DNA from: DASQBT01 sp963746955
GTDB lineage: Bacteria > Pseudomonadota > Gammaproteobacteria > Burkholderiales > Thiobacillaceae
DNA: 64,000 bases
Assembly: GCA_963746955.1 (NCBI GenBank)
Contig: CAVVDR010000011.1
Coordinates: 1 to 64,000 of the forward strand
Direction: 5' to 3'
The position numbers and the translations under genes are program-made. The notes under the pieces were generated by a model. It had not been told where the DNA came from. It made no database searches and saw nothing but the letters and a program-made list of their open reading frames with translations. Positions within the stretch are counted from its first letter, which is position 1, and the number at the start of each line of letters is the position of its first letter. Positions 27,697-37,130 of this stretch are shown here, piece after piece.

Positions 27697-29276
27697 AGCC
27701 ACCCGCCAGACCGGGATCGCCTGGCTATTTTGCGTCCCACTGGCGCTCCCTTGATTATTTCAATCTCTACCGACTGATTCTAGCCGGGGTGTTGAGCCTT
27801 TTGGCGCTGACGTCGGCGACCGGACAGGTGATAGGACAGGAATCCCCTGCCCTGTTTCGCACCGTCTCCCTGATGTACCTTGGCGCAGCCGCCATGTTCG
27901 TGCTGACTATCCGCGCCCGCAGTCCCAATTTCCGCGTGCAGCTGCTGGCCCATATTCTTGCCGACATCATTTTCATCACCCTGCTGATGGCCGCCAGCGG
28001 CGGCGTGGGGAGCGGCCTCGGCCTGCTATTGCTGATTTCGCTGGCCTCCGGTGGCCTGGTGGGGGAAGGGCGCCTGGTGCTGTTCTACGCAGCGTTGGCC
28101 TCGGTAGCCACCCTGTTGATGCAGGCCGACCGCACACTGCACGAGCCCTCTTCCACCAACTTCTTTTTCCAGGCCGGACTGTTATGCCTGGGCTATTTCT
28201 CCGTGGCCTGGCTGGCGCATCGCCTGACCAGCCGAGCGCTGCGCTCCGAACTCCAGGCGGCCACCCAGGCGGAAGAACTGGACCGGCTTTCGCGCATCCA
28301 TGCCCTGATCGCCGGCGATCTGCCTGATGGCATCGTCGCCGTGGACAGCGAGGGACGGATATTCTTTGCCAACGAAGCCGCGAGCCGGCTTATGGGAGCC
28401 CAGCGCCCGCCCCTGCCGAGGGAGCCCTTGAGCCTGTACGCGCCCATGCTCGGCAACCAATGGCAGGCCGCGCACGCCCGGACCTTGGACCATGCCCAGG
28501 CCCTCGCCATTCACGGCCGGCGCTTCCTGCCCCGCTACCATCCGCTGCCTGCCGGAGAAGGGGTCGTGGTTGTGCTGGAAGACCTCAACCGCCGCGAACA
28601 GATCGCCCGTCAGCTGAAACTGGCCGCCCTCGGGCAGCTTACTGCCAATATCGCCCATGAAATCCGCAACCCGCTTTCCGCCATACAGCAAGCCTCCCAA
28701 TTACTGCGGGAAGAAGCGGCCACCACATCGGCGTCTGAAAAACTGATCCGCCTGATTGAGAACAATGTCCGTCGGCTGGACCGGTTGGTCAGCGATGTGC
28801 TGATGCTTAACCGGCGCGACCGGCTCAAGCCCGAAACCCTGCAGCTTGCGGATTTTCTGCCGGTCTGGCTGCACGAGTGGCGCGTTGCTGAAGATTTGCC
28901 GGGAAACGCCGTCATCTTGGCTATGCCAGCCGATTTGCCGCCAATCTGTTTTGATCCCCAGCACTTGCGCCAGATCCTCTGGAACCTGGGGCGCAACGCC
29001 TGGCGTCACAGCCGCAAGGATCCCGGTTCTGTGCGGTTGTCGGCGCAGGTTCAAAGCAGTCAACTGCAACTGGATGTTCGGGACGATGGGCCGGGTATCC
29101 CGGCCAGTGACCGGGAACGCCTGTTTGAGCCCTTCTTCACCACCGAGTCCCAGGGCATCGGTCTCGGCTTGTATATTGCCCGCGAACTCGCCGAGGCCAA
29201 TCAGGCACAACTGGAACAAACCGACATTGAGGCTGGCACCTGCTTCAGGCTCAGCCTGGAGGCCGGCGCATGTTAG
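27660..29276 (+). CDS. pilS: PilS-like sensor histidine kinase
   Basis: A 538-residue sensor. About six membrane helices occupy residues 35-190 (YFNLYRLILAGVLSLLALTS starts the first), then comes a PAS domain (ALIAGDLPDGIVAVDSEGRI). The HisKA motif NIAHEIRNPLSAIQQASQLL has its His near 333, and the HATPase G-boxes are DDGPGIP and GIGLGLYIA. In type IV pilus systems PilS senses pilin level and controls PilR. The TTG start at 27660 overlaps the preceding gene and a later start is possible. The stop overlaps pilR by seven bases. Confidence 0.88.
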   Translation: MQPGTSATEPALKPPARPGSPGYFASHWRSLDYFNLYRLILAGVLSLLALTSATGQVIGQESPALFRTVSLMYLGAAAMFVLTIRARSPNFRVQLLAHILADIIFITLLMAASGGVGSGLGLLLLISLASGGLVGEGRLVLFYAALASVATLLMQADRTLHEPSSTNFFFQAGLLCLGYFSVAWLAHRLTSRALRSELQAATQAEELDRLSRIHALIAGDLPDGIVAVDSEGRIFFANEAASRLMGAQRPPLPREPLSLYAPMLGNQWQAAHARTLDHAQALAIHGRRFLPRYHPLPAGEGVVVVLEDLNRREQIARQLKLAALGQLTANIAHEIRNPLSAIQQASQLLREEAATTSASEKLIRLIENNVRRLDRLVSDVLMLNRRDRLKPETLQLADFLPVWLHEWRVAEDLPGNAVILAMPADLPPICFDPQHLRQILWNLGRNAWRHSRKDPGSVRLSAQVQSSQLQLDVRDDGPGIPASDRERLFEPFFTTESQGIGLGLYIARELAEANQAQLEQTDIEAGTCFRLSLEAGAC

Positions 29277-30613
29277 GCGCCGGCGCTCCCAAGATTCTGT
29301 TGGTGGACGACGAGCCGGACCTGCTCGACCTGATGGAGCTCGCCCTGGCCAAAATGGGCCTGGACACGGACCGGGCGGTCAGCGTGGCCGAAGCCTGCAG
29401 CAAGCTTGATCGCCATTCCAAGCAGGGCGGCTACGATTTGTGCCTCACCGACATGCGCCTGGGCGACGGCCAGGGCCTGGATGTGGTGCAGCATATTGCC
29501 GAACATTGCCCGCACGTCCCGGTGGCAGTCATCACTGCCTACGGTACGGCGGAAAATGCCGTGGCGGCGCTCAAGGCGGGGGCATTCGACTACCTCGCCA
29601 AACCTGTCTCCCTGGACCAGCTGCGCGCCCTGGTAAGAATGGCCCTCACGGTGCCAGACGCTACCGTTCAAGCGCGCGACAGTGCAACCGGCTTGATCGG
29701 CCGCTCCTCCGCCATGGTTGAAATCCGCACTCAAATCGGCAAGCTGGGACGCACCCAGGCGCCGCTTCATATCAGCGGCGAATCCGGCACCGGAAAGGAA
29801 CTGGCGGCTCGCCTCATCCACCAGCAGAGCGGCCGTGCCGGCGGGCCGTTTATTCCGCTTAATTGCGGCGCCATCCCGGAAACCCTGATGGAGAGCGAGC
29901 TGTTTGGCTATAAGAAGGGTGCGTTCACCGGTGCGGACCGCGACCATGAGGGCGTGTTCCAATCGGCGAAAGGTGGGACCCTGTTTCTCGACGAAGTGGC
30001 TGATCTGCCCCTGAGCATGCAGGTCAAGCTGCTGCGCGCCGTGCAAGAAAAGAAGGTGCGCCGGGTGGGAAGCAACCAGGAGGAGCCGGTGGACGTGCGT
30101 ATCGTCAGCGCCACCCACCAGAACCTCGGCAAGCTGGTGGAAGCGGGGCAGTTCCGCCAGGACCTTTATTACCGCCTCAACGTCATCGAACTCATCATGC
30201 CCAGCCTGCGCGAGCGGCCAGAGGATGTCCCGGACATCGCCGCCGTCATTCTCAAACGCATGGGCGGCAGCCATCGTCTGTCAGCGGACGCGGAAGCAGC
30301 ACTCAAGGCCTACGCCTTCCCCGGCAACGTGCGCGAACTGGAGAATATTCTGGAGCGGGCGGTGGCACTGGCAGATCAACCCGTTCTGCGGACAAGTGAC
30401 CTTAACCTGGCGCCGGACGCAAGCCTGGTCAACACCAGCGAAACAGGCTCGGACAGCCTCTATCCCCTGCAGGATTATCTCGACCGACTGGAGAAGTCCG
30501 CCATCGAACAGGCTCTGGAACGAACCCGCCACAACAAGACCGCAGCAGCCCGCCTGCTGGGCGTTACCTTCCGCTCCCTGCGCTACCGGCTGCAGCGGCT
30601 TGGCATCGGATAA
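29270..30613 (+). CDS. pilR: PilR-like sigma-54-dependent response regulator
   Basis: A 447-residue NtrC-type activator. The receiver has its Asp61 in LCLTDMRLGDGQGL. The AAA+ domain carries Walker A GESGTGKE near 170 and the sigma-54 contact loop GAFTGA near 218. The C-terminal Fis-type helix-turn-helix reads NKTAAARLLGVTFRSLRYRL. It should drive sigma-54 promoters, classically pilA; the pilin gene is not in this window. Confidence 0.92.
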   Translation: MLGAGAPKILLVDDEPDLLDLMELALAKMGLDTDRAVSVAEACSKLDRHSKQGGYDLCLTDMRLGDGQGLDVVQHIAEHCPHVPVAVITAYGTAENAVAALKAGAFDYLAKPVSLDQLRALVRMALTVPDATVQARDSATGLIGRSSAMVEIRTQIGKLGRTQAPLHISGESGTGKELAARLIHQQSGRAGGPFIPLNCGAIPETLMESELFGYKKGAFTGADRDHEGVFQSAKGGTLFLDEVADLPLSMQVKLLRAVQEKKVRRVGSNQEEPVDVRIVSATHQNLGKLVEAGQFRQDLYYRLNVIELIMPSLRERPEDVPDIAAVILKRMGGSHRLSADAEAALKAYAFPGNVRELENILERAVALADQPVLRTSDLNLAPDASLVNTSETGSDSLYPLQDYLDRLEKSAIEQALERTRHNKTAAARLLGVTFRSLRYRLQRLGIG

Positions 30614-30627
30614 GGAAAGGAAACATC

Positions 30628-30912
30628 ATGACCGAGCAACAGACCGAGGAGATTGCTTCCCTGCTGCGTGAAATTCGCGACGATCAGCGCCAGCAATTGC
30701 AGCGCCAGCAGGAAAGTCTGAAACTCCAGCAGGAACAGTTCGCCCTGGTATCCAGACAATTTGAGCGGGCGGAAAAGCTCAACCAGCGCGCTGAGCAGAT
30801 TCAGGACAAGAGTGCGCAGATCGTCGCCGGGGCGCGCAAGGTATTCGTCATCGTGCTGCCGGTGATTCTGGTGTTGCTGGTGTATGTCAGCTGGCTGATC
30901 CTGCGGCGCTGA
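30628..30912 (+). CDS. Coiled-coil single-pass membrane protein
   Basis: A 94-residue protein of unknown function. Residues 5-65 are a glutamine-rich coiled coil (LLREIRDDQRQQLQRQQESL) and residues 71-92 a membrane helix (VFVIVLPVILVLLVYVSWLI). It follows pilR by 14 bases with an AAGGAAAGG ribosome site, so is likely cotranscribed. Confidence 0.75.
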   Translation: MTEQQTEEIASLLREIRDDQRQQLQRQQESLKLQQEQFALVSRQFERAEKLNQRAEQIQDKSAQIVAGARKVFVIVLPVILVLLVYVSWLILRR

Positions 30913-31917
30913 TCAGGCCAACGCGAGCGTCAGATAGATCACATACAGGGCGCCGTTCAACCACAAATCCCTCACCCGCAAGCCACCGGACGACAGGCGG
31001 AAACGCAGCCAGCTGGCGCCGATCAGGGTGAAAGCCACACCCAACAGTACTTCCTTTTGCGGCGCCCAGGTGGTCAGGGAGATGCCGATTGCCGGCAGCA
31101 GTGTGCCCTGAAACACCATGGCTCCCGTGATGTTGCCGAAGGCCAGCGTGTCCTTGTGGCGGCGTATCCACAAGATGGAATTCACCTTCTCCGGCAATTC
31201 CGTCGCAATGGGCACGACCATTAGGGACAACAGCAGGGCGGAAATGCCGAGGACAGGCGCGGCTTGCTCGACACCGCCAATGAATCCTTCGGCTCCGGCA
31301 ACCAAAAGTGCCAATGCCAAGGCGAGCTGCAGCAGAATGACTGGAAGGTTCTGCGGCAAGCCGATTCGCGTCAGCCACATCGGCTTCTCCGCCTCGGTGG
31401 CATGGCCATCGGCCACCAGTCCGGACGATGCTTTCAGCGTCATCAGCAGGTAGACGAAATAAGTCATCACCATGACAAAGGCCAGCACCACCCTGACCCA
31501 GGCCTCGCCATGCGGAATGAACAAGGCGACAAACGCCAGGCTGAAAGCCGTCAGAAAGAAATCCAGATCGCGTTTGAGGCCGGTCTTCTCCGGGGTCAGG
31601 TGACCCTTGGGGCCCCGTTTTTTCAGCACTGCGAGGCTCATCATGAACAGGGACAGCGTGGACAGCATCAGCGGCGCCCCCAGAATCGCGCCCACCCCGA
31701 TTTCCTCATTGACCTTGCTGCTTCCGCTACCGGCAAAAATCGCCAGCAGGGGCACCAGGGTCTCGGGCAAGGCCGTCCCGACCGCGGCAAACACAGACCC
31801 CGTCACGCCCTCGGAGATATTGAGTTGCTCGCCCAAATGCTCCAGTGCATTGACGAACACCTCGGCCGCCAGCAGGATGAGCAGGAGAAAGAACAGCAGC
31901 TGCAGGAACAGGTTCAT
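30913..31917 (-). CDS. CaCA-family sodium/calcium exchanger-like protein
   Basis: A 334-residue protein with ten or so helices in two halves. The two alpha-repeats are recognisable as VFAAVGTALPETLVPLLAIF near residue 45 and LMVVPIATELPEKVNSILWI near 235; each holds the Glu of the ion site. It likely exchanges Ca2+ (or another divalent ion) for Na+ or H+; the specificity is not visible. It abuts the previous gene tail to tail. Confidence 0.88.
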   Translation of the reverse strand: MNLFLQLLFFLLLILLAAEVFVNALEHLGEQLNISEGVTGSVFAAVGTALPETLVPLLAIFAGSGSSKVNEEIGVGAILGAPLMLSTLSLFMMSLAVLKKRGPKGHLTPEKTGLKRDLDFFLTAFSLAFVALFIPHGEAWVRVVLAFVMVMTYFVYLLMTLKASSGLVADGHATEAEKPMWLTRIGLPQNLPVILLQLALALALLVAGAEGFIGGVEQAAPVLGISALLLSLMVVPIATELPEKVNSILWIRRHKDTLAFGNITGAMVFQGTLLPAIGISLTTWAPQKEVLLGVAFTLIGASWLRFRLSSGGLRVRDLWLNGALYVIYLTLALA

Positions 31918-31991
31918 CGAGTGAACGGTGCGCGAAAAGCGAAATTTTAGCAGCTTGCTTCCTTTGCCCAGCTGCGCGAGTATGTGCCCCC

Positions 31992-32330
31992 ATGCGGATG
32001 CGGGAACTGAACGAATTCGATTTTCATGCGACTCTGGCGGACCGCCCGGGTGTCAGCCTGGTGATGTTCTCCGGACCGGAGTGCCGGACCTGCCGGCGGC
32101 TGGAAGAAATGCTACCCCGATTGATCCCGGATCCCGCTGTTAGTCTCTATAAAGTCGACGTGCAGAAGTCCACGGCCCTGGCGCGCGCATTTGAAGTGTT
32201 TCACCTGCCCAGCCTGTTCGTGTATGTGGACGGCCGGTATCACGGCCCCCTGCACGCCGAGCCCACGCCGGAGAAATTTTCCCGGGCATTGACCGCGCTG
32301 ATCGCCGCACCGGCTCAGGAGGAGCCCTGA
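31992..32330 (+). CDS. Thioredoxin-like protein
   Basis: A 112-residue cytoplasmic thioredoxin fold with redox motif FSGPECRTCRRLEEM (Cys31, Cys34) and the cis-Pro segment FHLPSLFVYVDG. The CRTC sequence differs from the CGPC of classical thioredoxin. Its stop overlaps the ampD start (ATG at 32330), so the two are probably coupled, although no functional link is known to me. Confidence 0.85.
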   Translation: MRMRELNEFDFHATLADRPGVSLVMFSGPECRTCRRLEEMLPRLIPDPAVSLYKVDVQKSTALARAFEVFHLPSLFVYVDGRYHGPLHAEPTPEKFSRALTALIAAPAQEEP

Positions 32331-32866
32331 TGAGAATTTCCGGCCTGGGCGTGGTGGAGGGCATACGCTATGTCGCGTCGCCGCATTGCGATTTTCGCCC
32401 CAACGAACAGGACATCCGGCTGCTGGTGATCCACAACATCAGCCTGCCGCCGGGAGAATTCGCCGGCCGCGCAGTCGAGGCCCTGTTTGCCGGTCACCTG
32501 GATTGGGATGCGCATCCTCACTTTCAGAACATCCGCGGGTTGAAGGTTTCCGCCCATTTCTTCATTCGCCGGGATGGCGAACTTATCCAGTTCGTGCCCT
32601 GCAGCCGACGCGCATGGCACGCGGGAATCTCCAGCTGGCAGGGGTGGGAGCACTGCAATGATTTTTCCGTGGGCATTGAACTTGAGGGAACGGACGACGC
32701 CCCCTTCACCGAATCGCAATACCAAACGCTCCATGACTTGATCAGCGCGCTTAAGACCCGGTATGAAATCGCCGGAATCGTCGGCCATAGCGACATTTCA
32801 CCGGGTCGAAAGACGGATCCGGGGCCGCATTTTGATTGGAGCCGGGCTGGCCCCAGCCAGAGCTGA
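32330..32866 (+). CDS. ampD: 1,6-anhydro-N-acetylmuramyl-L-alanine amidase AmpD
   Basis: A 178-residue zinc amidase that trims anhydro-muropeptides during peptidoglycan recycling. Zinc ligands by family alignment are His35 (LLVIHNISLPP), His153 and Asp163 (GHSDISPGRKTDPGPHF), with Glu117 and Lys161 as catalytic helpers. Length and motif spacing match the E. coli enzyme closely. Loss of AmpD function raises AmpC in species that have AmpR/AmpC; none is seen here. Confidence 0.95.
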   Translation: MRISGLGVVEGIRYVASPHCDFRPNEQDIRLLVIHNISLPPGEFAGRAVEALFAGHLDWDAHPHFQNIRGLKVSAHFFIRRDGELIQFVPCSRRAWHAGISSWQGWEHCNDFSVGIELEGTDDAPFTESQYQTLHDLISALKTRYEIAGIVGHSDISPGRKTDPGPHFDWSRAGPSQS

Positions 32867-33062
32867 GGCCGTCCGGAATCTGCTTCCTGATAAGCATCGT
32901 TATGGCCTGGCTGGGCATTATGAGAATCCTGATGCGGGCCTGGAATCCTGTCGAATATTCCTTGCCTGGATCGCGCAACCGGTCACAGTGCTGAAGGTTT
33001 ACATCAAAGATAACCATCCTATGCTGGAATATCCAGACATTCGTTTCTGAAAGGGACACATC

Positions 33063-34370
33063 ATGCGCACATCCCTAAATCTCCTGAATATCGCTCTCGT
33101 GGCCGTAGGCTTTTCTGCCGTGGGCTGCAGCAGCCTGACGGCTTCCCGTTCTCCGGACACACGCTACTACGATCCGTCCAATGTCGGCGGGAACACCACC
33201 GGCTATGAGCTGTACAAGACCATCGGCTGTCCTGGGAAAGGGCTCCTCGACAAGGGGTGTCAACAGCCGGTAGCAGTCGCCAAGCCGGCTCCCGCACCCG
33301 TGGTGGAGGCAAAACCGGCACCGGTACCCGCACCTGCTCCGAAACCGGAGCCAAAAAAAGAAGAGGCAGTCAGTAATATGCCCAATGCCAAACCGGGCGA
33401 GTGTTATGTCAAGGTCATCCGTCCTGCCGTCTATCGCACCGAACAAGTCAAGAAATTGGTGAAGGAAGCGAGTGAACGCATCGAAATTGTTCCGCCAGTT
33501 TACAAGGCCGTGAAGGTTCACGTTGCCAGCGAAGACGTTCAGGAAGTCGTTCCTGCTGTTTATGAAACCGTTAAAGAGCGTGTGATGGTGAAGCCCGCCA
33601 CCACCCGTCTGGAAATCGTCCCCGCGGTCTACGAAAATGTCGAAGAGAAGGTCATGGTCAAGCCAGCCAGCAAGAAGGCTATCGATGTGCCAGCCGTCTT
33701 TGAAAACGTAACGGAAAAGAAACTGGTGCACGAAGCGTACACTTACTGGAAGCCGGGTACGAGCACCAGCATCCAGAAGATCGACGAGAAGAGCGGGCAG
33801 ATCATGTGCCTGGTTGAAGTCCCGGCCGAATACCAGACTGTTACAACGAGTGTCTTGAAAACACCTGCCAGCGTTCGTTATGAAGATATTCCGGCCGAAT
33901 ACCAGACCGTCACCCGGTCGGTGCTGAAGACCCCTGCCACCACGCGTACCGTTGAGGTACCGGCAGAGTACACGGAGCAGGAAGTGACCAAGCTGGTTAA
34001 GCCGGCCACAACCGTGACCAAAACTGTGCCGGTTGATTACATGCGCGAAGTCATGACTGAGGTGACCCCCGCCACCGAAAAGCGTGTTCCGGTCCCGGCC
34101 GAATATGCCACGGTCGACGAGCAGGTCCTGGTCAGTCCCGCCGATGAGCACTGGTCGCAAATTCTGTGCGACGTCAATGCCACCCCAGAGAAAATAATGG
34201 AAATCCAGACTGCCCTGAAGACGGCCGGTTTCGATCCCGGCCCGATTGACGGCAACCTGTCCAACGAAACCATGGCTGCCGTGGACGCCTATCAAAAAGC
34301 CAAAAGCCTGTCCGAAGACGGCTACCTCACCATGGAAACGGTTAAGGCGCTGGGCGTCTCTCCCAAGTAA
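33063..34370 (+). CDS. Repeat-rich lipoprotein with peptidoglycan-binding domain
   Basis: A 435-residue predicted lipoprotein: lipobox SAVGCSS with Cys22, then a Pro/Ala/Lys-rich linker (about 80-105). Roughly ten units of 22-24 residues follow from about 115 to 375, with the pattern VPAxYxxVxxxVxVxPA (examples: VPAVYETVKERVMVKPATTR, VPAEYQTVTTSVLKTPASVR). The C-terminus (about 375-433) is a PG_binding_1 domain (ETMAAVDAYQKAKSLSEDGY). It probably links the outer membrane to the wall. It is monocistronic with AAAGGGACACATC before the ATG and a terminator after it. Confidence 0.85.
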   Translation: MRTSLNLLNIALVAVGFSAVGCSSLTASRSPDTRYYDPSNVGGNTTGYELYKTIGCPGKGLLDKGCQQPVAVAKPAPAPVVEAKPAPVPAPAPKPEPKKEEAVSNMPNAKPGECYVKVIRPAVYRTEQVKKLVKEASERIEIVPPVYKAVKVHVASEDVQEVVPAVYETVKERVMVKPATTRLEIVPAVYENVEEKVMVKPASKKAIDVPAVFENVTEKKLVHEAYTYWKPGTSTSIQKIDEKSGQIMCLVEVPAEYQTVTTSVLKTPASVRYEDIPAEYQTVTRSVLKTPATTRTVEVPAEYTEQEVTKLVKPATTVTKTVPVDYMREVMTEVTPATEKRVPVPAEYATVDEQVLVSPADEHWSQILCDVNATPEKIMEIQTALKTAGFDPGPIDGNLSNETMAAVDAYQKAKSLSEDGYLTMETVKALGVSPK

Positions 34371-34392
34371 TGACTTCGCCTGACCGCTTGCA

Positions 34393-34425
34393 GCCCTTGC
34401 CTCACGGCAAGGGCCTTTCTATTTC
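34393..34425. terminator. Hairpin terminator between convergent genes
   Basis: GCCCTTGCC (34393-34401) and GGCAAGGGC (34406-34414) form a perfect 9-bp stem with a TCAC loop, followed by CTTTCTATTTC. It lies between the lipoprotein gene and the convergent SYLF gene, so may serve both. Confidence 0.8.
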
Positions 34426-34958
34426 TTGTCGATCTTGTTGAACTTCGACCCTTCCAGGGTCAGGTTGTACATCAGGCCCTTCTGCCCAAACACGAACCCG
34501 ATGACAGGGTCCTTGATGGTGTTGGTGTCGATGGACTTCCCTATTCCGACATCGACCAGCGCAACCGAACCATCTACCCCGACTTTCCAACCCTCGCTTT
34601 GGCGGAATTTTTTCAGGGCTTTTTCATCGGTGAACAGGATGACGATGCTTTTGGCCTCGGCGCCAAGCTGAAAACCAAATGAACCCGCAACGGTGTTGTA
34701 ATAATCCACCGTTCTGCCGCCAACCCGCAGGGCGCCTTCGCCGTATTCGCCGCCGATGCCGATTCCAGCCTTGTAAACTTTAGGGAACACCAGCACGCCC
34801 TTTGCGATGGACAGATAGCTGTTCGCCCCATGCACTTCTTCGCTGAAGCGGTGCAGCGTCTTGTTGACCGCTCCGTCGATTTCCGCCGCGCTGGCCGCGT
34901 AGACGGCCGGGGCGCCTGCCACGGCCAGAATGAGGATGGGTGCACGCAGATCAAACAT
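34419..34958 (-). CDS. SYLF-domain (YSC84-like) lipid-binding protein
   Basis: A 179-residue secreted protein. The start at 34958 (MFDLRAPILILAVAGAPAVY) is chosen for its CAGGAGC site six bases upstream and its signal peptide ending at AASA. The SYLF signature is visible in GVLVFPKVYKAGIGIGGEYG, GEGALRVGGRTVDYYNTVAG, SFGFQLGAEAKSIVILFTDE and IGFVFGQKGLMYNLTLEGSK. The domain binds phosphoinositides in eukaryotes; the bacterial role is unknown. Confidence 0.88.
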   Translation of the reverse strand: MFDLRAPILILAVAGAPAVYAASAAEIDGAVNKTLHRFSEEVHGANSYLSIAKGVLVFPKVYKAGIGIGGEYGEGALRVGGRTVDYYNTVAGSFGFQLGAEAKSIVILFTDEKALKKFRQSEGWKVGVDGSVALVDVGIGKSIDTNTIKDPVIGFVFGQKGLMYNLTLEGSKFNKIDKK

Positions 34959-35180
34959 GATGTCGCTCCTGAATATAAATGGCACGAGATTGATTGATCA
35001 TACCGCGAAAGGGATCCAATCTTGCGTCGAAATGCGAAGCCCAATCCTCCTCGATGCAGCGGGCGTATTGTTCTCGTTGCGGCCCGCCGCAACGATTCGC
35101 GCGGCTCAGTCTTTGCCAATCGGCCGGCCGAACAGGCGCGTATGCTGCCAGCCAGGTAGTCGAACGAGCCGATATCAATT

Positions 35181-35819
35181 ATGAGCTGCTGCAACGACAA
35201 GTCCTGCGCCATGGAACAGTTGCGCGCGCGCCAGAGTGCCATGCTGCGCGTGGTGCTGGCGCTCAATGCGACGATGTTCGTGGTTGAACTGGGTGCCGGG
35301 CTGATGGCCAACTCGGTGTCCCTGCTGGCGGACTCGCTGGATATGCTGGGCGATGCCCTGGTCTATGGTTTCAGCCTCTGGGTCGTCGGCCACGGACCGA
35401 CCTGGAAGGCGCGCGCCGCCGCGTCCAAGGCTGGCGTCATGGCCGTCTTCGGCCTGTTCGTGGCCGCGGAACTCGTCCACAAGCTGATATTTCCCCAGCC
35501 ACCCGGCTTTGAAGCCATGGGCATCGTCGGCATGCTGGCGCTTGCCGTCAATACGGCATGCTTCGGGCTGCTGTGGCGGCACCGCGCCGAGGACATCAAC
35601 ATGCGCTCGGTGTGGCTGTGTTCGCGCAACGACCTCTATGCCAACACCGCCGTCCTGCTGGCGGCAGCCGCCGTGTGGCAGACCGCTTCGCCCTGGCCCG
35701 ACTTTATTGTCGGCGCCTTCATCTGCGCCCTGTTCCTGCACTCGGCCTGGGGTGTCGCCAGCGACGCGCGGCGCGAACTGCGCGCGGCGCGCGATCCGCT
35801 CAAGATACTTTCCGCATGA
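35181..35819 (+). CDS. Cation diffusion facilitator-like transporter
   Basis: A 212-residue membrane protein with six helices. The start SCCNDKSCAMEQLRARQSAM has a short Cys motif that may bind metal. The second helix carries LLADSLDMLGDALVYGFSLW, equivalent to the metal-binding Asp motif of CzcD-like exporters, and the fifth has RNDLYANTAVLLAAAAVWQT. The C-terminal cytoplasmic domain is very short. It overlaps the MFS gene by four bases (ATGA). Confidence 0.82.
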   Translation: MSCCNDKSCAMEQLRARQSAMLRVVLALNATMFVVELGAGLMANSVSLLADSLDMLGDALVYGFSLWVVGHGPTWKARAAASKAGVMAVFGLFVAAELVHKLIFPQPPGFEAMGIVGMLALAVNTACFGLLWRHRAEDINMRSVWLCSRNDLYANTAVLLAAAAVWQTASPWPDFIVGAFICALFLHSAWGVASDARRELRAARDPLKILSA

Positions 35820-37112
35820 CAAGTTCGTCGAACGACCTCGACCACGGCATCCGTGACAACGTCGCCCAGTTCGCCCACCAGGTGGTCCAGGTGTTCTTCG
35901 TCGGCCTCACCCTTGGCATGATGCGCACCGTGGTGCCGGCGCTGTCCGAATCCGAATTCGGCGTGCCCAAGGGCTCGTTCCTGCTGCTGACCAGTTTTGT
36001 GGTCGCCTTCGGCGTAGTCAAGGGCGCGCTCAATTTCGTCGCGGGCCGCCTGTCGGAACGCCTGGGGCGCAGGACCGTGCTGTTCTGGGGCTGGGTCTCG
36101 GCGCTGCCGATTCCGCTGATGATCTGGCATGCTCCGACCTGGAACTGGATCGTGGCTGCCACCATCCTCCTCGGCGTCAATCAGGGCTTCACCTGGTCGA
36201 TGACCCAGACCTCGAAGCTGGATCTTGCGCGCGGCGACCAGCGCGGCTTCGCCATCGGCGTCAACGAGTTCTCCGGTTACGTGGGCGTGGCGGTGGCGGG
36301 CATCATCACTGCGTATCTTGCCCAGCAGCTGGGCGCACGCCTGGGCCTGCTGCTGTTCGGCCTGGCTGCGGTGGGCGCGGCCGGATTGGCCACCTTGCTG
36401 TGGGTGCAGGAGACCCTGCCCTGGGCACGTCTGGAAGCGGCCAAGCATGCGGCCAGCACCGGTCCCCGGCCGCGCTATCCGAAAAACGTCTCGGCCCAAC
36501 CCACGACCTGGGAAATGTTCACCCTCATGTCGTGGCGCGACAAGCGCCTGGCCGCGCTGTGCCAGGCCGGGCTGGTGGAGAAATTCGTCGATGCCTGGAT
36601 GTGGGTCATCTACCCGGTGTGGCTCTACCAGCGCGGCGTGCCGCTGCCCCACATCGGCTGGATCGTGGGCAGTTACGGGCTGGTCTGGGGCGTCTCCCAA
36701 TTCTTCACCGGGCGCCTGTCGGACCGCATCGGGCGCCTGAAGCCCATCGTGTGGGGCATGCTGCTGTGCGGCGGTGGCGTGGGGCTGATGCCACTGTTTC
36801 CGACTGAAGGCTGGCTGGCCGCGACTTCCGCGCTTTGTGGCCTGGGCATGGCCCTGCTCTATCCCAATCTGTCCGCCGCCGTGGCCGACATCGCCCACCC
36901 CGACTGGCGCGGCTCGGCCATCGGCATCTACCGCTTCTGGCGCGACTTCGGCTACGGCGTCGGCGCCCTGCTGCTTGGGCTCGTGGCGAGCTACAGCGGC
37001 GCGCTCGAAGCCACCTTCTGGCTGGTCGCGGGGGCTATGCTCCTCTTCTGCACTTGTGGTCTGGCTGCTGGCGGAAGAGACGTTGCCCCGGCTCAACCCG
37101 GCAACTGCCTGA
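35816..37112 (+). CDS. MFS transporter, C-terminus frameshifted
   Basis: A 12-helix major facilitator of about 430 residues. The inter-helix motif A appears as GRLSERLGRRTVLF and GRLSDRIGRLKPIV. The frame from ATG 35816 matches to about 37040 (FWLVAGAMLLF). The expected last helix and tail (SALVVWLLAEETLPRLNPAT) lie in the next frame ending at TGA 37110-37112, so one extra base lies near 37042-37050. As read, the frame would instead run on into the next gene. The substrate is unknown; the overlap with the cation exporter suggests a shared transport role. Confidence 0.8.
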
Positions 37113-37130
37113 TACTCAGCAAGGAAGATT

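Noticed and set aside
33400..34150. Possible DNA-level tandem repeat array in the lipoprotein gene
   Set aside because: The periodicity is at the protein level; codons differ between units, so it is an old domain repeat rather than a recent array.
37035..37060. Programmed frameshifting in the MFS gene
   Set aside because: No slippery heptamer with a downstream structure is evident; a simple one-base indel explains it.
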